The notes under the pieces are model-generated. The model was not told where the DNA came from and ran no database searches. It saw nothing but the letters and a program-made list of their open reading frames with translations. From G958296245 sp965262055 (GTDB lineage Bacteria; Chloroflexota; Dehalococcoidia; Lucifugimonadales; G958296245): a DNA stretch of 64,000 nucleotides. Every line of letters begins with the position of its first letter. Position 1 is the stretch's first letter. The stretch spans positions 186,001 through 250,000 of the forward strand of contig CBDHEI010000001.1 in NCBI GenBank assembly GCA_965262055.1. Reading direction: 5' to 3'. Of this stretch, positions 25,523 to 34,751 are shown piece by piece. The translations under genes were made by a program, and so were the position numbers.

Positions 25523-26674
25523 TCACAGTTCAGACCGCCCTGCCGCAACGCGGATATTGGTGGACGACACGTCCCGCCTGAAATCCGACGCCGGTATGAA
25601 CGTAAACATCGACTCGAACCCAGCCGGCGCCTCGACCTCCGAGGCCGCGTGGAAGCGGCCCTCCCCGCTGCGGCCCGCCACCATGAACCGGCAACCCAAA
25701 CCCCGTATCTCCTCCAGCGCCCCCACCATCAGGGAAGCGTCCCCTCCATAGTACCGTGGGGCCACCAGCCTCACCGCCGTGTCCCACCCGATAACGAAGG
25801 TGCACGCCGGAAAGAGTCTCGCCTTCTCCGAAAACCGCGTCGCCCTCGTCACCACGATGTCGCATCTACCCGCAAACTGCCCCAGCCTGCGTCGCACTTC
25901 CGACACACCAAGCGGCGGCTTGTCCACGTTGGAAATCGACAGCTCGAAGGTCACGGGCTTCCCCAGCAGCCGGGCCGCTGCCGCCGCCAGCCCCTCGTGC
26001 CCTTCGTGCAGCGGGTCGAACGATCCGGCAAGAACCCCGCCCGCAACCGGCCTGTCCGCCACCATCCTGCCGTCGCTCGTCACCGTAACGCTTCGGGCAT
26101 GGCCCCGAGACAACGCCTCCACGAGCATCGCCTCGTTCTCGTAGCTCACTTCCAGCTCGTCCCCATGCTCCAAGGGCAGTTCGAGGCTGTATGGAGCCCC
26201 AACACCCTCGGCAGCCGCGCGCAGCACCAGTCGGCTGACCAGCTCGTCCTCACCGTCGCGGTCCCGCAATCCCTTAACAAACCGCAGCCCGTAAGTGGTA
26301 ACACCTTCCCCTGAGCAAGCGGCTACGTAACACCGATGCTCGCCGCGCCTGGGCCTGTCGGTTGCGATACCAGCCGTGCACCCGATGCCCGCGACCGCTT
26401 CGCCGCGCCCTGCCAACCGTTCCGCCCGGCGTCTGGCCGCCCGCGCCATCTTCACCGCAACCTCCGGCGTAACCGCGCTCTCGACCCGCTCCCCAAGGTA
26501 CTCATCCAAGGCCGACGCCGAGTACGGTATCTGTACCTCCAGGACGCTCCTCGACGCGCCAGCCACGCCGACCAGCCACGAAACCGCCCTCGCGCCCCCG
26601 CCCGCAACGCACAGCGCAAGGCGCACTCCGCCGCCGTGAATCGCCTCCACCTGGGCGCGAACCAAGCCATCCAT
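25523..26674 (-). CDS. Fusion of a CinA-C-like NMN amidase domain and a nucleotidylyltransferase domain
   Basis: 383 residues from ATG 26674, six bases after GGGAGG. Residues 1-165 match the CinA C-terminal amidase type (LCVAGGGARAVSWLVGVAGASRSVLEVQIPYSASALDEYLG, then GIGCTAGIATDRPRRGEHR). Residues 211-383 are an HxGH nucleotidylyltransferase: GVLAGSFDPLHEGHEGL (HEGH at 223-226) and the end motif VSSTNIRVAAGR, the ISSTxIR of NMN/NaMN adenylyltransferases. The combination would convert NMN to NaMN and then to a dinucleotide, two steps of NAD recycling. That coupling is inferred from the domains. Confidence 0.75.
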   Translation of the reverse strand: MDGLVRAQVEAIHGGGVRLALCVAGGGARAVSWLVGVAGASRSVLEVQIPYSASALDEYLGERVESAVTPEVAVKMARAARRRAERLAGRGEAVAGIGCTAGIATDRPRRGEHRCYVAACSGEGVTTYGLRFVKGLRDRDGEDELVSRLVLRAAAEGVGAPYSLELPLEHGDELEVSYENEAMLVEALSRGHARSVTVTSDGRMVADRPVAGGVLAGSFDPLHEGHEGLAAAAARLLGKPVTFELSISNVDKPPLGVSEVRRRLGQFAGRCDIVVTRATRFSEKARLFPACTFVIGWDTAVRLVAPRYYGGDASLMVGALEEIRGLGCRFMVAGRSGEGRFHAASEVEAPAGFESMFTFIPASDFRRDVSSTNIRVAAGRSEL

Positions 26675-26759
26675 CCACGGCCTCCCCATGCGGGGGAATC
26701 CCCCGGTCAGTAAGTCGAACAAACTATAGCCGCCCCACCCCAACCCCCGCAACAGAGCG

Positions 26760-27549
26760 CCGCCCTCCAAGCCGGCGTAACCTGTGCCGTCTTCCGTGGC
26801 AGTTCCAAGACCCACATCCTTGACCGCAAGGAGTTCAAGGGCAATCTCTACGCCATCTATCAGGAGGTTATGGGCTACTTTCAGGCCAAGCTGAACTCTG
26901 CCCTCATTCCCAATGCCCAGGGCAGAGACGAGCGGTTGGAGCTACCCGAGAGCGCCCTGCGGGAGGCTGTGGTGAACGCCATCGCCCACCGGGACTATCG
27001 CAGCACGGCCAACGTGCAGGTGTACCTCTTCCAGGACCGTGTGGAGATCGTGACGCCGGGAGGACTTCCCGCTGGGTTGCGAGAGGAAGACCTAGGCACC
27101 AAGAGTGAGCCAAGGAACCCTCTGCTCTTCAGTATGCTCTATCGCATGAAGCTGGTGGAGCAGATCGGCAGTGGCATCAGGAGAATTCGCGACGCCTGCT
27201 TACAGCATGGCGTCGCGCAACCAGCTATCCAAGTGTCCCACGATTGGGTAACAGTAACGTTCCCGCGCCCGGTGGAGACCGCCACCCCACATGTGCCCCC
27301 CCATGTGCCCCCCATGTTGAACGACTCATCGCCGTCATGCAGGGAGATATGAGGAGGGCTGAGCTTATGGAAGTCTTGGGGTTGGCGGACCGCGGGCATT
27401 TTACCAGAACCTACCTGCAACTCGGCATTGATGCTGGCCTTGTCGAGATGACGCTCCCGGACAGTCCAAGGAGCAGGGCTCAGAAATACCGGCTGACAGC
27501 CCTGGGTAGGCATGTACGGGATTCCCAACGGACCGCCCACGACTCCTGA
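26760..27549 (+). pseudogene. Remnant of an AlbA_2/RecG-like ATP-binding transcriptional regulator, truncated and frameshifted
   Basis: The readable part begins in mid-protein (LQAGVTCAVFRGSSKTHILDRKEFKGNLYAIYQEVM) and continues with LPESALREAVVNAIAHRDYR and VEIVTPGGLPAGL, the ATPase part of divergent AAA_4 proteins. It ends at 27352 in its first frame, while the expected winged-helix tail (HVERLIAVMQGDMRRAELMEVLGL ... KYRLTALGRHV) continues to 27549 in another frame. The break coincides with two adjacent C runs after ATGTG: seven C at 27296-27302, six at 27308-27313. Restoring one C in the second joins the frames as HVPPHVPPHVERL. The N-terminal half is absent. Confidence 0.75.
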
Positions 27550-28956
27550 CGCGGCGGGAGCCCCGCCCCCCGTCGAGTAGAGTCCCAGGGAGTGGTGTAA
27601 GAGGGAGAGGGTCTGGAGAAAGAGAGACCACCGCGTCATCCTTAGCGGGCAAAGAAGAAAGCTCGAGGAAGGAGGACAACGGTGGTCAAGGAAAAGATGG
27701 ACCTGCTGGAGCTGTTGCGCAAGGGGGGAATGGACGGTGACGTGGACTTTCTACGGGAGGCTCTGAGAGTGCTGGTAGAGGGGATCATGGATGCGGAGGT
27801 GTCTGCCAGGATCGGTGCTGAGTATGGAGAACGGAGCCCTGAGCGGGTGACCCAGCGCAACGGGTATCGGTCCCGGGCGTGGGATACCCGGGTGGGGACT
27901 ATGGAGCTGCACATCCCGAAGCTTCGAGAGGGGAGCTACTTCCCGAGCCTGCTGGAGCCACGGCGTCGCAGCGAGCGAGCTCTGCTGGCGGTCATACAGC
28001 AGGCCTACGTGGAAGGGGTATCCACAAGGCGGGTGGATGACCTGGTCAAGGCCCTAGGGTGTGAGGGCATCTCCAAGAGCCAGGTGTCGCGCATCTGTCA
28101 GGATCTGGACGTGGTGGTGGATGGCTTCCTGGGCCGTCCGCTGGACGGTGGACCCTACCCTTACCTGTGGCTGGACGCACTGACCCAGAAGGTCAGGGAG
28201 GACGGCAGGATCGTCAACGTCAGCGTGGTGGTGGCAACGGCGGTCAATGGCGAGGGCAAGCGGGAGATCATTGGGATGGACGTCGGTACCAGTGAAGACG
28301 GCGCCTTCTGGCTGGCCTTCCTACGCTCGCTGTCCGCCAGAGGCCTCAGCGGGGTGGAGCTGGTGGTCTCGGACGCTCATCAGGGACTCCGCGGCGCCAT
28401 CGCCGCAGTCTTCGGCGGAGCCAGCTGGCAACGGTGCCGCACCCACTTCATGACCAACCTGCTCACTCGGGTACCCAGAAGAGTCCAACCATGGGTGGCC
28501 ACCATGGTCCGCACCATCTACCAGCAACCCTCCCCCGATGAGGTACACGCCCAACTCGACAGGGTGACCGATCAACTCGGAGACCGGTTCCCTCAGGTGG
28601 CCTCTCTACTGGACGAGGCTGGACCCGATATCCTGGCCTTCTCCAGCTTCCCTGTCCCCCACTGGAAGAAGATCTGGTCCAACAACCCCCTGGAGCGCCT
28701 CAACAAGGAGATCAGACGTCCCAGATTCCCCACCTAACATAGTTGGTGTGGCCTTCGTGGATTTACGCCCGTGTTGAGTATCGATTCGGTGGTTCCATAT
28801 GGTCGGATCGGGCCGTAGGTAGGACCTTGGCCGAAGACTTTGAGGGTATGGGCATCGGAGCCGCACCGATTATGGCTGTCCTCAGGCCGAAGAAGGCATG
28901 GCGCAGCCTGGGCGACCTTGCTGAGTCGCCTTCAACCGATGCACAGACAGGACCGC

Positions 28957-30486
28957 TTATGGTTGGTACGGCTCGGCGGACAGCGCCAATATCCTCTGAC
29001 GTGCCCTGATCAACAACTCGTATGAGGGATGGCCCCGCGCCAGACGGATGATCAGCTTCCTGGCGTGTCGCATCACCCGGCCCGGAAGGGCGATCAGGGC
29101 GAAGCGCACTGCCTTTAGACGCTTGCTCACCCACTGTCCGCCCAACACCAGCCGCTTCATCGCAGAGCTCAGGTTGAAGGCCAGCACCGCTATGGCCCAC
29201 CATGCGGCGTTGGCTCCGAACAGCCCCGACGGGAGCCTGCCCGCAGCCAGGTCACTCTTCAGGACGCTGTGGACCTGCTCGCCTTTACCGCATCTCTGCC
29301 TGTACCACAGGATCGTCTCATCTCCCGGAAGGTCTCGGTTGGTCACCAACCCGGAGACCTTGTGCCAGGCTCCGCCGGCCAGCCTCATCACGGGGAAGGG
29401 CAGTTCCAGCTGCAGTTCCATTCCCGGCAGAGGCTGTTCGCTCAGCGGCTCCCTGATAGCGATGAACCGGTATTCAGGGTTCTTCTTGCTGTAGGCTATC
29501 CAGTCTGGTACGAAGTTCACCTCCGCCCACTGTTGACCTGTCTCGACCCAAGTGGCGCCCAGTCTGCGGTGCGGGGCATGCCAGTCTTGTTCGGCAACCT
29601 CGGACACCGCGCGCCTGAACTCCGGCGTCACGTTGAGTCCTACCGCAAACTCGATCACTCCGAAGCGCTCGTCTCTGCCCTCGGCGCAGTACCGCAGCAA
29701 CTCGTGCTGATACCCAGCCGCGTCCGACCGCAGCATCACCTTGTCCACCGCACAAGGCAGATGCTCCAACGCTTCGGTCAACACTCGCAGTTGCTGATAG
29801 CCAGCAGGTACGTTGCCGTCCCGAAACTCCGAATGCACTATCAACTCAGCCTCGGCCCAGTAGGTCGTCAGAGGCTGATACGCCTTGTACTTCTTGTAGC
29901 TGTAGAGCGCCTGCTGCTTGTGCGTCTCCACCAGCGTGGCGTCCATGTCCAACGTGGCTTGAGCGCAGGGCGAACGGCTCTGTACGAAGCTCACCATATC
30001 GGCGTTCACCTTATGCAGACCCCCCAGCGCTTCGTTGGGTGAAGGTATGAACGCTCTGTGAGCTTCCCGACTGGACTCCTCGCCCGCCTCGTGGAATCTC
30101 TCCAGGTACCGGAACACCGCCGACTCCGATGGCATGCTCCGCCGACGCTCTACACGCCATCGCTCTTCCAACGCTCTACGCTCTCGACGACCCATCCCAT
30201 AGCTCTCGACTTCCCGAAGCACCCTGCACAACCCCGCGTCCTTCTCCAAAACATCCAGATCGACCACTGACTCACCGCCTGCCAGGTTCAGCAGTATCAG
30301 CGAGCTGACCACTTGGCTGTCCGTCCAGCCCTGACCACACTCCCGCAGTCCCACGTGGCGCTCTACCGACGACCTCAAACCTGCTGCGTGCATCAACTCC
30401 AAGTACGTCATCATGCCCGCCATCGCCGTCATGCCCGGCGAGCTCTTCTCCTGCTCGTACTGGAACGGCAGAACCCCTTGCTTCAT
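28957..30486 (-). CDS. IS1380-like transposase (IS-B copy 1)
   Basis: 509 residues from ATG 30486, preceded by GAGGTGCACCTATT. The DDE fold is seen in TLDMDATLVETHKQQALYSYKKYK (first Asp), VMLRSDAAGYQHELLRYC (second Asp) and the WYRQRCGKGEQVHSVLKSDLAAGRLPSG stretch (Glu). The longer size and ATLDMDATLVE block put it in a different subgroup from IS-A. Its coding sequence is intact even though IS-C has cut the element's right end 50 bp upstream of the start, which may have removed its promoter. Confidence 0.85.
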   Translation of the reverse strand: MKQGVLPFQYEQEKSSPGMTAMAGMMTYLELMHAAGLRSSVERHVGLRECGQGWTDSQVVSSLILLNLAGGESVVDLDVLEKDAGLCRVLREVESYGMGRRERRALEERWRVERRRSMPSESAVFRYLERFHEAGEESSREAHRAFIPSPNEALGGLHKVNADMVSFVQSRSPCAQATLDMDATLVETHKQQALYSYKKYKAYQPLTTYWAEAELIVHSEFRDGNVPAGYQQLRVLTEALEHLPCAVDKVMLRSDAAGYQHELLRYCAEGRDERFGVIEFAVGLNVTPEFRRAVSEVAEQDWHAPHRRLGATWVETGQQWAEVNFVPDWIAYSKKNPEYRFIAIREPLSEQPLPGMELQLELPFPVMRLAGGAWHKVSGLVTNRDLPGDETILWYRQRCGKGEQVHSVLKSDLAAGRLPSGLFGANAAWWAIAVLAFNLSSAMKRLVLGGQWVSKRLKAVRFALIALPGRVMRHARKLIIRLARGHPSYELLIRARQRILALSAEPYQP

Positions 30487-30537
30487 AATAGGTGCACCTC
30501 GTTGGTGATCGTTTCTCTCTTCCAAGAAACATCTTAG

Positions 30538-32282
30538 CCGGCATTTCCCATATTGGGAGTCTTCAGGCTCATAGGGCAGTCCAAACGAGATGATGGCAGG
30601 ATATTCGGGTCCTGCAAGGTCAGTCAATCTCCGGTCTATCCAATAAGGGATGCGTTTCTTGCCGTGACCCATGCTTCTTGTCCGTCTTCATCGTCCTCGT
30701 GTCCCCTGCCAGTGGGGTGAAAGCGCATTGAAGACAAGGCGACTCCCTGGAGCGCTCTCCCCCTCTTGGCAAGATCGTGGTTGTACCCTCCCTCAGCTTG
30801 GCGCCGGCGATAACCGGCCGATACGATCCAACACTCCCTGGAACAACCGTCGAGGAACCGACACCTCGGACAACTGAAAGATCAACCACCGGGAGTGCCG
30901 CACCAGACGGCCTCCCATCTTGATCAGCTTGACCTGCACGCTCCGCAGCGACCAGTGCTTGACCGCCTTGGGCAGGCATAACCGGCGAAGGAAGTTCCCA
31001 AGGTTGTACGCCAGAATGAACAGAGACAGACGCACCCGGTTGGCCACGAACCGATGGCACGACAGCCGAGTCCAGTTCAGGGCGTACTTCCCCTCCTTGA
31101 TCCACTGCTCGGCTGTCCCGCGACCATTGTAGAATCGCACCGCTCCTTCGGGGCCAGCCGTCATGCTCGTGACGATGAAGCCCACCCGAGGGAACAGCTC
31201 TCCCCTGTGCCACTCCACCTTGGCCACCACCCGCCGTGCCCGGTCCCAACTCCCGGCACGATACCAAAAGTCGTCGTATAGGATCACTGGACGCTTCGGC
31301 GGCCTGCCCACAGGCCTCCTGAGCAGAGGGGCGATCTCCCGTTGCAGCACCTCGTTGCCGGGGAGTCTTATAGCGTAAAGGACGTGCCGCTCCTCGAGGT
31401 ACTCATAGATGTCCGGCTTGGCGAATGCGGCATCGGCACGAAAGTACCGCCGCACTCCTGTCGCCCCGTAGCGGGACAGGACCGGATCCAATACATCACG
31501 CCACCTGTGCGCGCTATGTACGTTCCCCGCGCGGAGCATCGCGCCCTCACAGTCACCGAACTGGTTGAACACGAACAAAGGGTGATAGCACGTGCTCCCA
31601 AAGTGACCGTTGTACGATGCTCCCTCCTGTTCTCCATGTACCGGGCTCTCCGAACTGTCCATGTCCAAGATCACCCGCCGGTGCGGCGTGCGGGACATAG
31701 CTCCGTCCACCCACTTAGCGTTCACTCGGCCCAACCCTTCCACGTTGCCGTCCTGGGTAAGCACCTCGGTCTCGAACCGGCTCATGGTGTTGGTGCTTGC
31801 CGCTGGTCTGTCGATGCCTCGGTCTCCAACGACTACCCGCATCGTCGGATCGTCGGCCAACCGTTCAGCATCGTTGGTATCCTCGTAGCCTGCGAGACGA
31901 CTGTACACTGACTGCCTGAGGAGGCCCACCAATCGGTGCTGCACGTTACGACCGCCCCGACTCTCCTGTAGACATTCATTCGCCGTCTCCATCAGTCCCA
32001 GTGCATCATCCAGCTCGCGACAGGCCAACAGTCCGGCGTCCGAGGTGATGGTAGCGCCGCGAAACTCCAACCGTACACGGCGGTCGAAACGGAGCGTGGC
32101 GCGGGGGTTGGTGCTTTCACCCATTGGGTGCCTCCGAGGACAGTACGTTATCAACAGCCAAAGCAGTCGCTCGCGACCAGTCTAGCACTCATGATAACCA
32201 CTGTGCTCTGCTATTCGGCTACATCGGGTATCGCTGTTGCTGATTACGGCAAGCCCTGCAGGGTTGATATGGGAAATGTGGG
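30538..32282 (-). mobile_element. IS-C copy 1 (1745 bp) inserted in the end of IS-B
   Basis: Inverted repeats CCGGCATTTCCCATAT at 30538-30553 and ATATGGGAAATGTGGG at 32267-32282; target duplication CTTAG at 30533-30537 and 32283-32287. Copy 2 is at 50628-52375 in the opposite orientation. Confidence 0.9.
30793..32124 (-). CDS. IS1380-family transposase (IS-C copy 1)
   Basis: 443 residues from ATG 32124 (MGESTNPRATLRFDRRV). ITSDAGLLACRELDDALGL, LAGYEDTNDAERLADDPTMRVVVG and STNTMSRFE are hallmarks of IS1380 N-termini. The catalytic residues lie in VILDMDSSESPVHG (Asp), YFRADAAFAKPDIYEYLEE (Asp) and the YNGRGTAEQWIKEGKYALNWTRLSCHRF region (Glu). It appears intact and is one codon shorter than copy 2 at the VVVGDRGIDRP site. 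Confidence 0.9.
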   Translation of the reverse strand: MGESTNPRATLRFDRRVRLEFRGATITSDAGLLACRELDDALGLMETANECLQESRGGRNVQHRLVGLLRQSVYSRLAGYEDTNDAERLADDPTMRVVVGDRGIDRPAASTNTMSRFETEVLTQDGNVEGLGRVNAKWVDGAMSRTPHRRVILDMDSSESPVHGEQEGASYNGHFGSTCYHPLFVFNQFGDCEGAMLRAGNVHSAHRWRDVLDPVLSRYGATGVRRYFRADAAFAKPDIYEYLEERHVLYAIRLPGNEVLQREIAPLLRRPVGRPPKRPVILYDDFWYRAGSWDRARRVVAKVEWHRGELFPRVGFIVTSMTAGPEGAVRFYNGRGTAEQWIKEGKYALNWTRLSCHRFVANRVRLSLFILAYNLGNFLRRLCLPKAVKHWSLRSVQVKLIKMGGRLVRHSRWLIFQLSEVSVPRRLFQGVLDRIGRLSPAPS

Positions 32283-32675
32283 CTTAGCCCCCTTCACGGC
32301 GGGCTCCAACGAGGTCTTCCTCTTCTCTAGGCGGGGAATCTGGGACGTCGCACCGATGTCGTGGGCATCTTCCCTAACCGACCAGCCGCGCGTCGCCTGG
32401 TTGGCGCCGTCCTGGCTGAACAGCACGACGAATGGGCCGTTGGCCGCCGATACCTCACACCCGCCATTCTGATCCTAAACGAAGCTCTTCCGGAGGCCGA
32501 TCTCGCCGAGGCGACTGCGGCTTAGACAACATCAACAGGATGACGCACTCTTACACCACTTGACGGGACGTGACCGAGCCGTCGTCAGTCGTCATCCTTT
32601 CTGCCCGGTACTGGGGAGCTTCCGTGCCAAAGCTAAAATCCCCCAATCCTGAGAATCCTGACTCTGACAACCGTC

Positions 32676-32940
32676 CTTGCCAGTGACGAACGCCCGTGCT
32701 ATTCTACCCCCATGCACACACCAGCCTCTAACCCCTCTGCGCCCGGACCGCCCCTGCCCCAATAACCCCGTAGGGGCTGCCCTCATAGCTGCCCAAGACC
32801 CTGTCCCATATGGCCTCAAAACCACTCTTCTGCTGTACATTAGCGTCTCAAAAGCGCCCCGGACTGCCCTCAGGAGTCCCACGCCCCACATACGAATAAA
32901 GGCAAAATGGAACACTTTGAAACGATTCTTCGGCCCTCCA
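32676..32940. repeat. Promoter-bearing dispersed repeat between IS256 and the malate synthase gene
   Basis: GACGAACGCCCGTGCTATTC at 32686-32705 is nearly the same as stretches at 1087 and 54713. TTGCCA and TATTCT, 17 bp apart, can be read as a promoter. Later parts (CCCCAATAA, GGAACACTTT near 32910) match the other copies. The 457 bp between 32570 and 33026 contain no convincing gene; a 107-codon minus-strand frame at 32592-32915 has no family features. Confidence 0.5.
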
Positions 32941-33026
32941 CCCGCTCACCACTCGGCAGCGGCCCCGGAATCTGCGCTCCGTGGTACCATGTTTGCTGTC
33001 CCTAGCTAGCTATCGGAGGACTATCA

Positions 33027-34724
33027 ATGGCCGCAACCGACCGCATCACCTACGCGCCCGTTCCAGGCGCGCAGGATCTATTCACAACCGAGTTCATCGA
33101 GTACCTGGTGGCCCTGCACGTCAGGTTCACCCCCACCATTCATGACCTCAGACGGAAGCGAGCTGGCGTGCTCGACAGGGCTCTGAACAAGGGCCAGCTC
33201 CCGGCGCATCTGCCCGAGTCCGAGGCCAACACCGGGGACTGGACGGTGCCTCCCGTACCTGAAGACCTGCGGCGGCCCGGCATTGAGATCACCGGCCCAG
33301 TCTCCATAACCAACATGTTCATCAACGCCCTCAACCCCGGTCCCGGAGGCGTCCGCGCCGAGGGCGACCTGGACGACGACGAGGACGCCGCCGGCCACCG
33401 CCTCGTGGACACCGTGACAGCCGCCCGCAACCGGCTCGCCGCCGTCGAGGGCACCCTGGAGTACTTCGACCAGCGGCGCGAGCGCGAGTACAAGGTCCAG
33501 CCCGGCGAGCTGCCCTTCTTCATGCACCGCGAACGCGGCATTCACCTCGACGAGCCCGACGTCACCATCGACGGCCAGCCCGTCCCGGCCGCCATCTTGG
33601 GAACCGCCCTCACCCTCTTCCACGGCGGCCTGGCCCAGATGAGACGCGGACAGGGCGTCTATTTCTACCTGCCCAAGCTCGAGTCGGCAGAGGAGGCGGG
33701 CCTCTGGAGGGACTTCTTCGATTTCAGCCTTGACCACCTGCCCGCGCCCCCGGACGCCGTAATCAGGGGCATCCCGCTCGTGGAGTCCCTCCCCGCCGCA
33801 TACCAGATGGAGGAGATGCTATACGCCCTCGGCCCTTACGCCGCCGGCCTCAACGCCGCGAGGTGGGACTTCAAGGCGAGCATCTTCGAGTTCGTCATGG
33901 CGGACCCGAACTCCGTCTGGCCAGACCGCTTCGGCGTCGACGTCAAGACCACCGACTTCATCGCCAACATCTTCAGGCGGCTGGTCGCCGTCTGCCTCAA
34001 GCGCGGCGCCGCGCCCATCGGAGGCATGGCAACCGCGCTGCCCTCCAGGAACGAGGAGGTCAACACGGCCGCCGGCGCCTCCATTCGCGGTGACAAGGAG
34101 TGGGAGGCCCGGCAGGGGTTCATCAGGGGCTGGGTGGCGCACATCTTCCACATGGAGACCGCCGCCGACCCCTTCAAGGAGCTCCGCGCCTCCGGTTGGG
34201 TGCCAACTCCCGAGATGGCCGACCCCGACAACTACCCGATCAGCATCGAGGTGCCCGAAGGCCCCATTACCGTCCAGGGCACCCGGCGCAACGCCAGGAT
34301 GGTCATTGAGTACCTTGAAGGCTGGCTCAACGGTCGAGGCGCCAAGGGCATCGACAGCCAGGAAGGACAGCCCGGCGTGCACGGCCCCCTAATGGAGGAC
34401 CTGGCCACAGGCAGGATGTCGGTAGCGCAGATCGCCCAGCGCGTCATACATGGCGCCCCCGACGACCAGACGGGCGAGGCCCACGACTTCGCCTTGGTCA
34501 AGCGCCTACTCCACGAAGAGCTGGAGAGCATCCTGAGCATCAGGGGTGCCGAAGCTGGGGACGACCCCGGCCCAGCGCTGGCCGCACAGGAAGAGCGCTA
34601 CCGCAAGTCCTACAAGATCGCCATGCGGTGGATCAGGAACTACACGGACTTCGACTTCCGCAGCCTCGGCTCCTACACCAGGGCCGACCTGGACGCCATC
34701 GCCGCAGCGGACGACGCCTTCTGA
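33027..34724 (+). CDS. Divergent malate synthase A-like protein
   Basis: 565 residues from ATG 33027, after CGGAGGACTATCA. The family layout is clear: GPVSITNMFINALNPG (90-105), DLDDDEDAAGHRL, RERGIHLDEP (Arg170), VYFYLPKLESAEEAGLW (211-227), GIPLVESLPAAYQMEEMLYALGPYAAGLNAARWDF (248-282, with Glu253 and Asp281) and KRGAAPIGGMATALPS. Malate synthase joins glyoxylate and acetyl-CoA. Several usually constant positions differ: GRWDYIFS is ARWDFKAS, VAHP is VAHI, and the substrate Arg motif is altered. It may therefore use another 2-oxo acid or acyl-CoA. No isocitrate lyase is nearby. Confidence 0.72.
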   Translation: MAATDRITYAPVPGAQDLFTTEFIEYLVALHVRFTPTIHDLRRKRAGVLDRALNKGQLPAHLPESEANTGDWTVPPVPEDLRRPGIEITGPVSITNMFINALNPGPGGVRAEGDLDDDEDAAGHRLVDTVTAARNRLAAVEGTLEYFDQRREREYKVQPGELPFFMHRERGIHLDEPDVTIDGQPVPAAILGTALTLFHGGLAQMRRGQGVYFYLPKLESAEEAGLWRDFFDFSLDHLPAPPDAVIRGIPLVESLPAAYQMEEMLYALGPYAAGLNAARWDFKASIFEFVMADPNSVWPDRFGVDVKTTDFIANIFRRLVAVCLKRGAAPIGGMATALPSRNEEVNTAAGASIRGDKEWEARQGFIRGWVAHIFHMETAADPFKELRASGWVPTPEMADPDNYPISIEVPEGPITVQGTRRNARMVIEYLEGWLNGRGAKGIDSQEGQPGVHGPLMEDLATGRMSVAQIAQRVIHGAPDDQTGEAHDFALVKRLLHEELESILSIRGAEAGDDPGPALAAQEERYRKSYKIAMRWIRNYTDFDFRSLGSYTRADLDAIAAADDAF

Positions 34725-34751
34725 CCAGAGCCCGGAAGGGCTCCCCGGCGG

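Larger units (their letters stand above)
28720..32344 (-). mobile_element. IS-B copy 1 (1875 bp of its own), interrupted by IS-C
   Basis: Inverted repeats CCCAGATTCCCC (left) and GGGGAATCTGGG (right, ending 32344); target duplication ACGT at 28716-28719 and 32345-32348. After subtracting IS-C and its CTTAG duplication, the length is 1875 bp, exactly that of copy 2 at 60846-62720. The 60 bases right of IS-C (CCCCCTTCACGGCGGGCTCC ...) are the missing end of IS-B. Confidence 0.9.
27682..32525 (+). pseudogene. IS256-family transposase gene split by IS-B
   Basis: The 5' part (27682-28719, 346 codons) has the IS256 core: WLDALTQKVREDG (first Asp), VVSDAHQGLRGAI (second Asp) and NNPLERLNKEIRR (Glu). 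The 3' part resumes at 32349 in the right frame (RTDVVGIFPNRPAARRLVGAVL ... ILILNEALPEADLAEATAA) and stops at 32523-32525. Removing 28720-32348 restores a continuous 404-residue protein, the normal size. As it stands, the gene is truncated after Arg346 and probably inactive. Confidence 0.88.
27582..32569 (+). mobile_element. IS256-family element containing nested IS-B and IS-C
   Basis: Inverted repeats: GTCCCAGGGAGTGGTGTAAG at 27582-27601 and CTTACACCACTTGACGGGAC at 32550-32569. No convincing 8-bp target duplication was found outside them. Its own DNA is 27582-28719 plus 32349-32569; the rest is IS-B with IS-C inside. Insertion order is therefore IS256, then IS-B, then IS-C. Confidence 0.85.

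Noticed and set aside
28743..29009. An 88-codon plus-strand frame, repeated at 60869-61135, opposite the IS-B transposase end
   Set aside because: It is conserved only because the two IS-B copies are nearly identical; it overlaps the transposase C-terminus on the other strand and has no domain or ribosome site.
32592..32915. 107-codon minus-strand frame after the IS256 element
   Set aside because: It lies in a dispersed repeat, has no domain, and is not conserved as a frame in the other repeat copies.
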